Positions 35,691-48,159 of a stretch of 64,000 nt of DNA are shown here, piece by piece. Each line of letters starts with the position of its first letter. Positions within the stretch are counted from its first letter, which is position 1. This DNA comes from Nemertoderma westbladi (taxonomy: Eukaryota; Xenacoelomorpha; Nemertodermatida; Nemertodermatidae): positions 119,375-183,374 of the forward strand of contig JAUCBJ010004839.1 of NCBI GenBank assembly GCA_032718475.1, given 5' to 3'. The position numbers and the translations under genes are program-made. Under the pieces are notes generated by a model. The model saw only the letters and a program-made list of their open reading frames with translations, was not told the DNA's origin and searched no databases.

Positions 35691-38519
35691 CCAGAATTTT
35701 CTTCTAACTATGAGGTTAATAAGCTCTTCATCATAATAATACAGATTACTTACTTACTATACTAAAATATAATCACGGATCAAAGACCATCTGCGTCGCG
35801 GTGTGTAAACTGTTAAGGAAAATAGTGAAACTTCTGTAGTAGTTCACAGTATTATACTAAATAGAAGATGTTATGCATACTCAATATTATTTACATGGTT
35901 GATAATTTTCTGCACAATTGTAAGAAATTAATTTAATTTTATGATATGAAATTTTGTTTCTTTGACATTGACCACGTTTTTTTTATCTGCTGTGGCATAT
36001 TTTGCTGCGAGTAACAAGGAAGTAGCAATTCGCGCTAAATACACAAGCGGGGTCTTTGTGCAGCTGAACTGCAAACTATCTATCTCAGCAAACTGTTATA
36101 ATGTTACATTATTAGTTATATTGGCTTCCGAAACACACACCAACATGTACCATAAACCGTTAGGGGTCCATAATATTCATAATTTTCGTTTATTGTTTTG
36201 GCTAACCCGACTCTGTAACCTGCTTCTTTACAAACCTGCTTACAAGTGGGTGTAGGTGTGTAGTCGTTGGGGTAGGTGTAGGCGTAGCTTTTACCCTATA
36301 CCATTACGAGCACGAATTGCTTTCATTTTAATTGCGTCAAGAGCACTCGAATACCGATGTACAGATTATTATGGAATCCGTAAGCCTAACCAAATAACAA
36401 ATCAAATTAGATAAATAACTCAAGATTAAATTACCAAATGGACAAGTGATTATGAATTCCATAACAATTTCATATGATAATAATAAACAAAAAAAAATAT
36501 CATATCAAACACTGTATTTTTGAATTGGGTTATTTTCATTTTATTCCATTAAACTAACTAATTCCACTAGGTGTGGTTGCCTCATCTGTATAAAGTCAAC
36601 CAAAAGTTACTAACTTTTCACTATCTTGGCATTTATTTTTCGTATAAACATCATGTTACTTTGTCGACCGAATCCCAAAAGTTTACACATAAAATTGTAT
36701 TCCATGAAATTCAAACATTGTTATAATATAAAAATAACATCAAACCCATGATCACAGCTGACAGATAACGGAGTAGTACTGGGTCAGACAGGAAATAGGT
36801 ATTTTACACCAATTTGAAATAGGTACTGAAATTTTACTGAGAAACAATTAATACTACATCACAACAATTCTCACGAGATGCTAGTTCATGTACACGAAAT
36901 TTTGGCTGAAATTATTAGAAATAGGAATTTCCTGCGTTTTAATTTCCCTAGTGGGCTGTTACAGCTGTTCGTTTACATCGCTAAATGTACGACGTACCTA
37001 ATATAAAATATCATTATTGTAGGTATAGCTAAAAACTAATAACTTATGGCAGCCTCTTGACTGTGCCCTGCAAATTTTAAGCTTGACTTGATCAATGTTT
37101 TTATGAGATGAAGACATACCGATGGTTTTGCATGATCCATCATGATGATATACCGAAATCTTCTTGAGTTCGTGCGATTCTGAGTTCGATTTAGAAAACG
37201 AAACGCTTCCAAGTAAACCATTGTGAAGTTAATTATTAGTAAACACTTCACTTCATGAAAGAATGGCGATCGACATTTATGAAGTAATTACCACTGTCCT
37301 GTCCATCAAAAATCACATTCAATTCAAATGTCTGTCAAATTAGAAGAGGTGGACGAACTTTTCCACCTACAACAGGATATATGTGGTTTCTTTCACCCTA
37401 AGTGGTTAAATCCGTTTCGAAGAATTCAGATATAATAATAGTAGTCAGTCCTTATGTCTTTGTTTCAGCCTTTGTGCCTAATGATTAACTTCCAAAGAAA
37501 ACATTACTTTTAGTGTTGGTCATAAAAAAAGTGATATAAAAAGATTATCTAATTGGAGGAGATGTGAGTTCATTTCCTATTTCATACATAATGTAATACG
37601 GCTTTAACCGCAAGACAGTGGACGATCTGATCAGTATTCACCACATATACTTAGCATTGTATCATACAGTATAATGTACATAGCCTACTTACCGGTAACA
37701 AAGATATCGGATGATTGGTTTTTTTGAAATGTCTCTCCATACCCTGTTATCAGGACGTCCTTGGAGTTGGAGAAGCTCTAGTTAATAGGCATAAATAACA
37801 ATATATAATACGTTTAGAATATCTAATGATCTAAAGCAAAAACCTCAGCAAGGAGGGTATATATATAAAATATTGGGAGGGACTCAGGAACACACAGAAA
37901 TATATGACAATAACACGCGAAGTTAGGGAAGAGGGGGGCACAAGTTGACAAGGTTCAGGATTCTGACACTTGACCAGGGCAATGATGTATTGGAATTTGT
38001 GTATATTATTCATTGATTATTGGATTTGTAGTGTCCTGGGGTGCAAAGTGGGCAATGTAAAGCCAAAGAGTGGTGCACCCTCTCTCAAAGACAGATCAAA
38101 TAAGACAGAAATCCAATTAAGTTGTTTAGTAGCAGCAGCCACGGGGCTACATGATCTGGGTGTAAGTGTATATAAAGTTAGGTTTAATTATTTGCTGTCT
38201 TGTTGTTGTCGCTGTACACCTAAACTGAATTCTCCATCATATTGGCATTGGAAACTACCGATTGGGGACATGGGCGTGGGTGTGGGCATGGGAGTGAGCA
38301 TCTGCAGGGACATGGTACCAATTTGGACATTGGGTTGCCGTACTGATTATTTATGCTTTTTATGCTTCATTATGTAATTTGGGAAGGGTGAATTATTACT
38401 ATTGATAGTAACACTAGACTAAAGAGAAACAGAAGCCCCCAGCATGAAAGGCATAGCGGAAAGATCTCGAATTATTACACAAAACATTTATGTCAGAGAA
38501 TTTCAGCATCACCCCTCCG
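35691..38519. other. AT-rich non-coding stretch
   Basis: No gene is recognised; frames at 35962-36255 and 37970-38377 have no known features. A reverse-orientation AACAATAAA-family fragment lies at about 36183-36245, beginning inside the first of these frames. Confidence 0.5.
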
Positions 38520-38625
38520 GGTAACAGACGTTTCGGTCTAAGACGTTTTGGCCTAGGACGTTTCGGCCCAATGAATGAAATACAAGATTTGCATGTCGGA
38601 CGTTTTGGCCCAAAGATTCACTTTA
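38520..38625 (-). repeat. GGCCGAAACGTCC repeats, minus orientation
   Basis: GACGTTTCGG, GACGTTTTGGCC, GGACGTTTCGGCCC and GGACGTTTTGGCCC occur within about 100 bp. They are the reverse complement of the cluster at 41203-41291. Confidence 0.75.
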
Positions 38626-38977
38626 CTCCCTTAAATAAGCTACAGTATTAATAAAAGTTATTCAATATATTTGCTTTGTAGTTGTTACGTTCGTTACAAG
38701 AGGAGTTGTCAGTAGGAACTGCTCCGACACCTGTTTGAAAGTCGTCAAGATCGAAGTTCTACATATTTATAAATAATAACTAATGTAATATTATTATTAT
38801 TATTATTTATTAATATAAATTTACACCATACTGTTACTTAAAACAAAGATAACATATGCTGACAAATTAACTTTAGTATTATGATGATGGGGTTTCCCCC
38901 ATAAAAAAACATACGTATTTTAAAATGTGTGTCAATAAATAAAGTACATTAAAATACATCGAATTAAAATTATTACT

Positions 38978-39350
38978 GTGGGGCGAGCCACGAAGTGAGT
39001 GAGCCTTAGCGTAGTGGTACCATTAATCAACCTGTCGTTCTGTCGTTCTGTCGTTCTGTCGTTCTGTCGTGTTCAATTTTAAACGTTAATAACTCGGCCA
39101 ATCTTTGATGAAATCTATCCAAACTTGGTACACATGTTGTTTGGCAAAAGTTTAGAAATTTTCCAAGTAGAATTTCCGTGTGGCCTTCGAGAAGCTAAGA
39201 TAATAGCAGTTAATTAGTTAATTAAGTTGATTGCGGTGAAAACGCCATTTTCAACCTGCCTTTTAAAGGAAATTAATTGTTTTACAGTATAAGATTTAAA
39301 TAATTATACTTAAAAATTATACAGATATAATCCCCATACGCCATTCTATT
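38978..39350 (+). repeat. Dispersed repeat, GGGGCGAGCCAC family, plus copy
   Basis: Plus-orientation partner of 22587-22975. It contains an internal TGTCGTTC octamer repeated about four to five times (39030-39070), which in the other copy is a diverged CTGTCATTCTGTTGTT. This shows local expansion in this copy. Confidence 0.85.
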
Positions 39351-39990
39351 ATAGTTTTTAATTAGTTTAAGTGATTTGCTTTAATAAATGTGTCTTTAAT
39401 TGATCTAAACGTAATTAAACCGCACAATTATTGAGTACAAATTTAATCCTTCCCATTATTGGTCAAGTCTCTGCTGGTGTGGAGCTAGCTGCTGGGAGTT
39501 GTGGCTGTAGACTGAGAGGAATTGTAATAGAGGCAACCAGTATTGCTATTCCAGCCCAATCACTGAATTGTGTTTATTATAGGCTGGACGGGCCGCATAA
39601 CCGTTCGACTATTACTACTATTGCTATCTCAGTTAAATGACAGATATAATAACATAAATACAATCCATGGCATGGCTGTTGTAGGCTTCTGAAATAGTTT
39701 ATTCCACAATGTATATGTCTGGTTATTTTTTAATTGAATTTTTGCAAAGTAGTAAAATTAATGTTCTTAAAAATAATATTATTATTTTATATGTAACCTA
39801 GGAAATTAGCTACATTTTTTCGCTGCAGCTTTAAGAGTGTACATTGATTTAATATTATTTCAATACCCATATTACTACATCGGCATAAGATGCGTTGGCG
39901 TTGTATCACACATCTCCACATATCACACATCTCCACATAGATGTATCAACAGTTACTCGCACAGTTTCGAAACTTCGCATAGTTATAACT
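39351..39990. other. Non-coding stretch
   Basis: No gene recognised. A 97-codon plus frame at 39837-40130 overlaps a repeat and is not supported. Confidence 0.45.
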
Positions 39991-40281
39991 GTATAAAGAT
40001 CGTCAGTCTGCGTTTAGGAAAAATATTTTATGACAAAACAGGACAAGCGACGAGCGCAACGAGGCATATAATGAAGACGAGTACTGCGTTGACTAAATTA
40101 TTATATAAACCACCTGGCTTCACATATTGATCGCATCCCTAGTTATTATTATTATAAAGATCGTCCTAGCTTGCGTTTAAGAAATATATTTAAATACAAA
40201 ACAGGACGAACGCAAAGAGGCTTATAATGAAAACGAGTACTGCGTTTATTATATTCCTATAAACCACCTGGCTTTGCATAT
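39991..40281 (+). repeat. About 130-bp tandem duplication
   Basis: TATAAAGATCGTC, then TGCGTTTA(G/A)GAAA, ACAAAACAGGAC, ACGAGTACTGCGTT and TATAAACCACCTGGCTT occur in the same order at 39991-40130 and 40150-40281. Confidence 0.85.
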
Positions 40282-42330
40282 TTAACGTGCGATTGGAAAT
40301 AAGTTCGTGCTACCCTTCCGTGGGCGGTAGATGTCGCGGTTATGTATTGGTGGTTGGGAAGGGTGGGGGGGGGGGGGGGGGAGATTAAAACGGGTGAACA
40401 CGTACTGTCCACCTTTCTTTGATTGATTGGTGGTGTGGGTATATTTCTCAAAACCTGATTTTGTGATACAGTCGCTGCATTTGAATTTGTATATAATAAC
40501 TAGGCCTCGTGCTGCGCGAAGTCCCCACGAACGTGTAGTTTAATGTTGGTCTTAAAAATATTCCATTAAAGGAGCATTGCTAATAATTATGAGACAGGCT
40601 GGATGTCATATGGAATGAGATAAAATATATGCGTATTAAATTTAAATGAAATGTATGCGCATTGAAAGGACCAGAGTGGATGTGAAGTGAAATAAAATAT
40701 GTATTAATAAAAGCATTATACGTCGTTATCTATGGGTATAAATCAAAATCATCTATCATCGAAGATGGGAGTTATTGTTTTAACAGATCATTAAGACATA
40801 GCTGCAATACACTGTCCAGCTAAAAGAATTATCAATTGAGTAATGTTTAAAATTAATGAAGTATCTCCAAAATATATCGATCAGACGAGATTTAAGCCCT
40901 AAATGGTTCGTGAAATTGATTCACTTTGGTAGTACTGTATATTAGCAATGTGGTACTGGAGACCAATAGATTTGTTCTGACTTGCATTTTTTCGGCCGCA
41001 TAACATAATTGATGGCGAATTGTCTATGGAACCAGAGCACCACTTCCCTAATGTTTATTTTATTTTGAAATAAAGGTAAATTAAATAGCAATTTCATGAA
41101 AGATATTTTATTAAGTGTTTGTATGTTAGTGTGAAATAATTATAATTTTAATGAATAATTATTATCATATCAAACAAGTTGGCCTTTTCATTCGGTTACA
41201 GTCATGGGCCGAAACGTCCGGGCCGAATCGTCCGGGCCGAAATGTCCGGGCCGAAACGTCCTGGACCGAAACGTCCTAGGCCGAAACGTATGTATACCCA
41301 CCCCTCCAATGTGCGTTTTCGACAATATAATATATCAATATGTATTCAATCTATCTCGATTTTAAGATTAACTACACAAGCTAAATCTAATGAACATATT
41401 ATAGATTCCGTTTCATCATATTACAGTATTCAGGTAATGTTGTTTAGGAGAATAGTGGTGATGCCGAATTGAACCGACTAAAACTATGTTGTACTCTTAT
41501 CGTATATCTATGCTTGCTGCTTGTCTATGAAATTGAATTTAACGCCACAATATTTATAAAATTTTTTAATTTCACAACTTCCCCACGCAATTCTAATTCG
41601 AATTGTTTTTATCTCCACACAAATAAATAGGTAGTAGGTACAATAATAAAGATTAATATAATATATTGATAAATATGAATGTGCTGCAAAATAATTGGTG
41701 GGCAATATTACATTACCTTGTCATCGAGACAACAATATTCATTTGTGTTTTATTAAAGCAAATTCTTCTGTTGTTATGGTATCTAGAATTAGTCGCGTCT
41801 GTATTGAATTGCCGTTTATTGATTAATAACAATCGCTTCGTCTAATTCGATCGACATTAATTTTTTTTTCTATGTTCGCTCTTCTTGCAGCTGCATCATC
41901 CTGCAGCTACACTCTCAAAAAACATTCTCATTATATATCCGTTTATTGATTGTTATTTACATTACGATGCCTAGAACTACGTAACAATACTGAAGCTACA
42001 TGTACTTTGCATTGAACGCCATACACACATACATCCAAACACTTCATGAACACATACGATTCTATCCGTCTGTATATTGTGGATGTTTTGGTAAATTTTT
42101 CTGCAGTGCAGTCTGTTTCGTGCTACTCCGAACACGACAACTTAAAGGAGACACCTACAACCGACCACCGCGAGCTCTTAGGTAGAATGAATAGTCTGCC
42201 ACTGTAACCTTCATCTTTCATTTAACGTATCTAACTTTTGTCGGTTGTCTGCTGTCGGTGTAGCGATTGAGACGGGCGGGACATGAAATTATGGATGTGT
42301 AATAATAATTCAATTGGAAAATATAGTTTT
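40282..42330. other. AT-rich non-coding stretch with poly-G tract
   Basis: Contains a 17-base poly-G run at 40365-40381 and the GGCCGAAACGTCC cluster at 41203-41291. No gene is recognised. Confidence 0.5.
41203..41291 (+). repeat. GGCCGAAACGTCC tandem cluster, plus orientation
   Basis: Six to seven copies of a 13-14-bp unit, with minor variants such as GAATCG and GAAATG. Each unit is a partial palindrome. Confidence 0.85.
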
Positions 42331-42334
42331 TAAA

Positions 42335-42620
42335 CCCAGGTTCCACCTTGGTGTAGTGGTTGCATTGAATTCACATCTCCCGTAGGTCGTGGGTTCGATC
42401 CTCACATGGGCCAGGGCAGTTTTCGTTTCGGCACGAATGCTTTAAAGGGACCAGCCAGGGCGCATCTCTGCCTTGCATCCTTAAGTGGTAGCTAAATGAG
42501 TACTGGAGTTTCCTCTGGGGAGTAAAGTTCTGGGGGGATCGCACTGGAAATAAGTCGTCAGACTTTGTGCGTAATCCCTGGCCTAGCGGCCGAAGAAAAT
42601 TTACTTTACTTTACTTAACC
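42335..42620 (+). mobile_element. tRNA-derived SINE (second family)
   Basis: An A box (TGGTGTAGTGG, 42349-42359) and a B box (GGTTCGATCCT, 42392-42402) lie at normal tRNA spacing, close to Val/Asp-type tRNA boxes. They are followed by a 200-bp unrelated body and a TTTACTTTACTTTACTT tail. The tail repeat and polarity fit a SINE. The body does not resemble the SINE at 16.6 kb. Confidence 0.8.
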
Positions 42621-43564
42621 CTGTAATTTTTACGTGTGATACCCCGAATAATTGTTGTGTTCTATATTTATTTAGTACTACCAGTATACGGTACAACATC
42701 ATATTGTATTTAATCCCACAGACTTAATGTGTGAATTACCTACCGGTAACGTTATTACCACTACCATACTAATTTTAGGCGGGATGTAAAGATCCAAGGG
42801 ATCTAACGTTTCGGTTTTAACTACCATAAAATGGCTTCACAGTGGTATCTAAAGTTCTGAGGTAAATTGTAATTAATTCACCAGCCACAATTTAACTTTG
42901 TGAATGACAACTCCATACAGCTGTGCCTGCATACCTTCTGTATCTCACGAATGAACAATGTATCTATCATTACGATCCGCCCTCACCCGTGGCGAAGAGT
43001 AATAGAAGACCGCGGTTTCCTGTGGAGATCCAATCTTAGGAAGTTTATAAATTAAAGGGAAAAAGACCGATTGCTTCCTGATTACTGCATTCAATTGTTG
43101 AACATGTTTGGCTATTGGTATTTAAATAAGTACAAAATATGTCAGCTTTTTTACTTTTAATAAGGAGTTTATATTTTCTATATTTCCACGTTGGTACGTT
43201 TTAAAATAAGTAATTCATTCCTTTGTGGACTTACACAAATTACAGCAAATTAATATAACTTATTGAACTAACAATATAAATTATCAAATAATGAAAATGA
43301 GCATGCCACAGTGGCGTGCTAGTATTTTTCATTGAGAACAGCTGATATTTTCTTCAATTTTCCCCTGAGGAGATTGCATCCCAAAGTGTCAGAGCGAATC
43401 AAACGCATTTTTATTAGTGGCTGTTCTATAATTTTTATTTTCGGATCTTTCTTCTTGATTTTGTCTCACCCAGCAAGGTAGAGGGAGGTGAAACCATGTT
43501 TCAAAATTCATGCAATCTAATATGATTTGTAGAAAAATGTGGGGGGTGTCCAAGACACTGAATT
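42621..43564. other. Non-coding stretch
   Basis: No gene or clear repeat is recognised. Confidence 0.5.
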
Positions 43565-43805
43565 ACTGGACGCAAATCCCGCCTTGGCGAATTAATATCC
43601 CGTCTCAATGTAAAATTCTCAATTTAGGGAAAGGAGCAGGTTATAGTGGCACGTTATTTTGACCATAACAATAAACTAATCACAATAGAACAGGTTACAG
43701 TTTTATTTTTGAGAATAATCAGTTGTTATTTGCGTCGAATTTCCCCTGGAGAGGGATGAACTTTTATTGCGTCCAGTTCCCCCCCCCCCCCCCCCCCCCC
43801 CCCCC
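43565..43805. mobile_element. MITE copy 1 with ACTGGACGCAA ends and poly-C
   Basis: Starts ACTGGACGCAAATCCC and ends TTGCGTCCAGTTCCCC, giving terminal inverted repeats, then runs into 27 C (43779-43805). An internal TTGCGTCGAATTTCCCC repeats the right end in direct orientation. It matches 56880-57099 over its length. No coding capacity. Confidence 0.8.
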
Positions 43806-44936
43806 TATCTGATTCCAGGACATGGTTTATTATTATATAGTATAAATATATATTATATTATGCAACAATGTCCATAATAATACATTAATTATAATTATCT
43901 GTTAACATTGTAATTATATTTTCAGTAAAATAATCCCAATTCTGTAAAAATTTTATTAGTAAAATTGATCAGCGACGGTTGTGGACCTTGTGCGGCGGGG
44001 GGGGGACGTCATCATATCCACACTGTAGTATTTGCAGTAATCACGGATTAAAAACAATTAGATGACATTTGTATCTGACTCACAGCGAAATATTTCTGCA
44101 TTGTGACATATTCTACGAGTAAGATATTGGTGCCACCCAATTTATATAACAACGTAGATAAATGTCCGGGGTGTGCTAATCTGATAATGCTCATGGTGAC
44201 CTACATAGAAATGCATTAGTGATATCTTATTCTACCCCAAACTGTGATGTCATTTATGCACTCTTATTACCAGTTTCGCGTCCTTCAAATTCCAGGTGCA
44301 TTTCTGTTATAGCGATTTTATTAAGATAAAACCTTTAATTTAAAATTGTTCAGTAAGTGAACGTGCAATAATCAGGTTTTGTAACACCTCATAAATCGGC
44401 TTCAAATATGACTGAAAGTCTTCAGATATCTGAATAATTATTTTATACTGTCAGTTCTCTTAATTCTTTTTAGCAGAGGTAAGAAATTTTAAACATTTAG
44501 GGTAAATTATCATCTATATGAGTATGAGTATCACCAATCCAATGGGAATAAGGATGATGGATAAATAGATGAAAATATTCATTCTAATAAACCTGAAAAA
44601 GGGGACTGTTACTTTATTTGATCTTTGTGATGGTTATTATTATTATTATATTATTGTAGTTATATATGAAAATAGTTATTAATGTTAATTAAATTATTAT
44701 CACAAATATTAATAAAAATAGCATCAAAATATTTTGTTAAAAGAGCAGCGCATTTCTAACTAAAAGTTATCTTCAGCCTGTTTAAAACAACAACGGCTTG
44801 TTGGGGTGAAAATATCATAGAGGTAATTAATTATATGTTATTACCTGAAGACCTGTTCAATTTAGATACTGTAATGTCATCTAATGTAAAAGATATAAAA
44901 AATACGGCCATTACTTTTTCTCCACACGGACTCAGT
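43806..44936. other. AT-rich non-coding stretch
   Basis: Short poly-G run at about 43997-44006; nothing else recognised. Confidence 0.5.
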
Positions 44937-45237
44937 GTGTTACTATAGTTTAGTAACACGTTACTAAACGGTTAATTAACTCGGTTAGTTACTATTTTTT
45001 ACTATTGTTTAGTAACACGTTACTAAACGGTTAATTAACTCGGTTAGTTACTATTGTTTACTATTGTTTAGTAACACGTTACTAAACGGTTAATTAACTC
45101 GGTTAGTTACTAATTGTTTACTATTGTTTAGTAACACGTTACTAAACGGTTAATTAACTCGGTTAGTTAATATTGTTTAGTAACACGTTACTAAACGGTT
45201 AATTAACTCGGTTAGTACTATTGTTTACTATTGTTTT
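44937..45237. repeat. 59-60-bp tandem repeat with internal palindrome, five copies
   Basis: Each unit contains GTTTAGTAACAC followed by GTTACTAAAC, a perfect inverted repeat with 10-bp arms and a 2-base centre. A second palindrome, GTTAATTAAC, and CTCGGTTAGTTACTA follow. The palindrome starts at 44948, 45007, 45066, 45126 and 45175, so the spacing is 59, 59, 60 and 49. The copies are nearly identical, which indicates recent expansion. Confidence 0.95.
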
Positions 45238-46669
45238 GAATATGATCATTATGCTTAAAATCGTTGCTAAATAACATGGCCTTCTATAGATACTTATTAA
45301 TATATAGTAGGTCATGCAAATAATAAGAGTATGGATTATTTTTTATTTTTTTGGTATGAATTCCAGTGCGATTTCTTCACCCAGACATGAACGTCCCCCA
45401 TTCTGATTTGAACCTGCCAAATTAAGCCTGTCAAGGTAATCCTACTCAGCATATGAAGAAACTTCTAGCTTATTAAAAATTTATAAATAAACTATTCAAT
45501 ATTATGAAATAATAATATGCTGATTAGCGTTTCATATATATGCCTGCCAATATATTTTATAATAACAATTTAACTTAATTTATAAGGAAATGACAGGAAA
45601 TGACAGCAAGTGGAGAATAAAAGATATCCATTAATTTATTCTCTATTTTCAAAATAAAGTTTTAATATAATATTTTATTCTGAATGCATTAATGCAGCTA
45701 TATCCGGTATTATGCATTTTAATTCAAACACACATACAACCTCATCAAGTGGACCACAAGCTCTTCCGATTAATTTACCTTCAACTTCTGCCTCCTTTTA
45801 TACAAGCATTTTATTAAATTTTATTTCATCAATTTATATTTTTATTTATTTATTTTATTAATAAATACAATTCAAACGTACAGTCAACAAATTCAACCTC
45901 GGCAAAAATGAACAAATGAATGCTAATTATCACTGAGGGAAAGCGCGATATATAAATCTAACCAAAACAATAAACGAGAGTTAATAAATAGCCCATGTTA
46001 TTGTTGAATTGTTGCTCATAATCAACAGTTATTTGCGTCAATTTTCCCTTTTGATTTCAAAAAGCCCCCCCCCCCCCCCCCCCACCCCCAACCCCCGGGC
46101 TTATATTCCAATAAAAACCGTGATCTGCAGTGGCACTTTGTTAACTAAGCTGGTAAACTTCAATAAATGAGAATATAATTCTCCATCAATAAATAACTAT
46201 AAACTGCATACACGTAAATTAGCTAAATAGACTGCTACTGATTTACGTTTTCTATTTTAAATTTCCCTCCACTCTGATGTGTTTTATTTTATTATCATTT
46301 TGTAAATATTGTGACCTCTGTTGTTGAATATATATGATATTGTTTTCTATAATGTACTCGTGTAAATGTAATATATAATTTACAGTGTATCCTCGGTTAT
46401 ATTAAATAAGAAACGTCTTCACCATCCTAATGAGGTTGGCGAAATGACAATAAATCGGGGGGAGTCGGGCTACAGACAATATGGATCAACAAAATGGCAA
46501 TGGGGACTATATCTCGCGGAGTAGTGGTTGGGATTACTAATTATCTTTAAATTTTCCATCTAATAAATAGTTATTTTGTCTAGCAATGATTTTTTCGAAT
46601 TTTTTTTATAGAAAATATAGAATATTTATTAGGAACCGAGAGGTTCATTACTGTAAGAATTGCTCGTGG
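45238..46669. other. AT-rich non-coding stretch with dispersed repeat and poly-C
   Basis: An AACAATAAA-family copy lies at 45960-46062, ending in TATTTGCGTCAATTTTCCC and followed by a poly-C run (46065-46083). No gene is recognised. Confidence 0.55.
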
Positions 46670-47950
46670 CGGTAAAATATCACCAATAACAGCTGGTGTC
46701 GTGATGAAAAATGGCTTATGTAATGGATTTCTACACAAGGCTTTGTATAAATCGATGAGGTTGCCAAGAATATTGTACTTAGTACACCCATACTGTTTGT
46801 TTAGTATGGTTGGTTGGTTTGTTTAGTTTGAAATCTAGTAAGGCCTCAGCTGAATAACTCTTCCCAATGCATTCTAGGGGAGTATCCAAGTTTCTCACTC
46901 TGCTAATGTAAGCTGAATGACTTAAATACACAGTGTGTTGGCTACATTAATGCCAACATTAATGCCAAAATGTTTTATTGTTGGATTACTCTCTGTCAGT
47001 CTCCCCTTCAGAACATTGTATAGGGAATTTACTTTAGTTTACTCTAGTGTACCATTCAGCTGAATGGATTTGAGCGATTGCCAAGTTACAGAGTTGGATC
47101 TTTCTCTGACCATAGGCAAAGACATCAAATCTTTTTAAAAAGATACTTTTTCCATGTTTTTTTTTCTGACCAAAACTTTCAAAAAAAATTTTTCGTAGCC
47201 AGTACTGCCAATCGATTCGCTATCAAAAATAACGCAAAAAATGTTTTTTCAAAATTTTAAATTACTGTAAATTTTTGGCGACTGGGGGGGGGTCAATTTT
47301 TTTCGATCCGCTATAACTCCGGAACACTTTGTCCAAATTCGATGGGGTTTTTATTTTTCAACTTAATTCGATGTCCTCTTTCAGCCTATCCATGTTTCGA
47401 AACCCCAAACAGCGCTGTTCAAAAATTAATTTTTTCTAGTTCTAGAATTTTACAAATTTCAAAAAAGTTGCAGTATTTTATTAACGCCTTTACGGAATTC
47501 GATAGCCTTTTCGATTTTTATATTAAACGCAATATCCTGAATCTCACTAGCCTAGTTTCGCGTCACCAATGCCAAGACTTCATTCTATTTGAGGAAAATT
47601 TGTCTAGAATAATTTTTATTTAATTACATTTATAGCGATTTCTTATTACTGGTTGCACATGAATTGATGGAGTTTTCAATTTATTAACTAAACAAAATAT
47701 CGCGCATCGCACCAGCATGGTTTCGAAATTCCAAAACGTGGTCTTCACTAGTTGCAGGTCGATTTTGTTCTAGAATTGAGCAACTAATAATAGATCGAAT
47801 ATATTAATAATTATTGTATGAAATATGATTGTATTTTTACATAATTATTAGTTCTATACTAATATTTACCTATTAACTTTTATTTAAAATAAAAAGTCGG
47901 TTCCTTATCGGGCCGCTAGGCCCGTCACTAGTTAGCAAGTCGTTAGACTT
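46670..47950 (+). repeat. Degenerate repeat module, copy A
   Basis: Landmarks in order: ACAGCTGGTGTC (46688), GTACACCCATACTGTTTGTT (46786), ACTTTAGTTTACTCTAGTGT (47031), GAATGGATTTGAGCGATTGC (47062), TTTCGTAGCCAGTA (47190), CGGGCCGCTAGGCCCGTCAC (47909) and GCAAGTCGTTAGACTTGATT (47935). The same order recurs in copies B and C. Its TTTAGTTTACTCT site is unoccupied, unlike in copy B. Confidence 0.8.
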
Positions 47951-47971
47951 GATTAGTGTAATAGGAATTGT

Positions 47972-47975
47972 TGGC

Positions 47976-48014
<39 letters not shown>

Positions 48015-48043
48015 CTGGCTGGCTGGCTGGCTGACTGACTGAT
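47972..48043. repeat. Compound TGAT/TGGC/TGAC microsatellite
   Basis: A TGAT run of about ten units changes into about four TGGC units and then TGAC units. This is a compound tetranucleotide array between modules A and B. Confidence 0.95.
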
Positions 48044-48159
48044 CTACAGCCAAAACTAGATACCGCGATTCTAAGGTCCCTGGCATGATTGGCTACTCCG
48101 TCCATAGCCTCTGGGCTCGAAAAATAAACGTAAACAAAATAATGCCATAGGCGCAAATG

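Noticed and set aside
37970-38377. 135-codon plus-strand frame
   Set aside because: No recognisable motif, composition typical of chance, and no splice or start context; left as anonymous DNA.
44937-45237. CRISPR-like array
   Set aside because: Repeats are contiguous with no unique spacers, and the window is eukaryotic.
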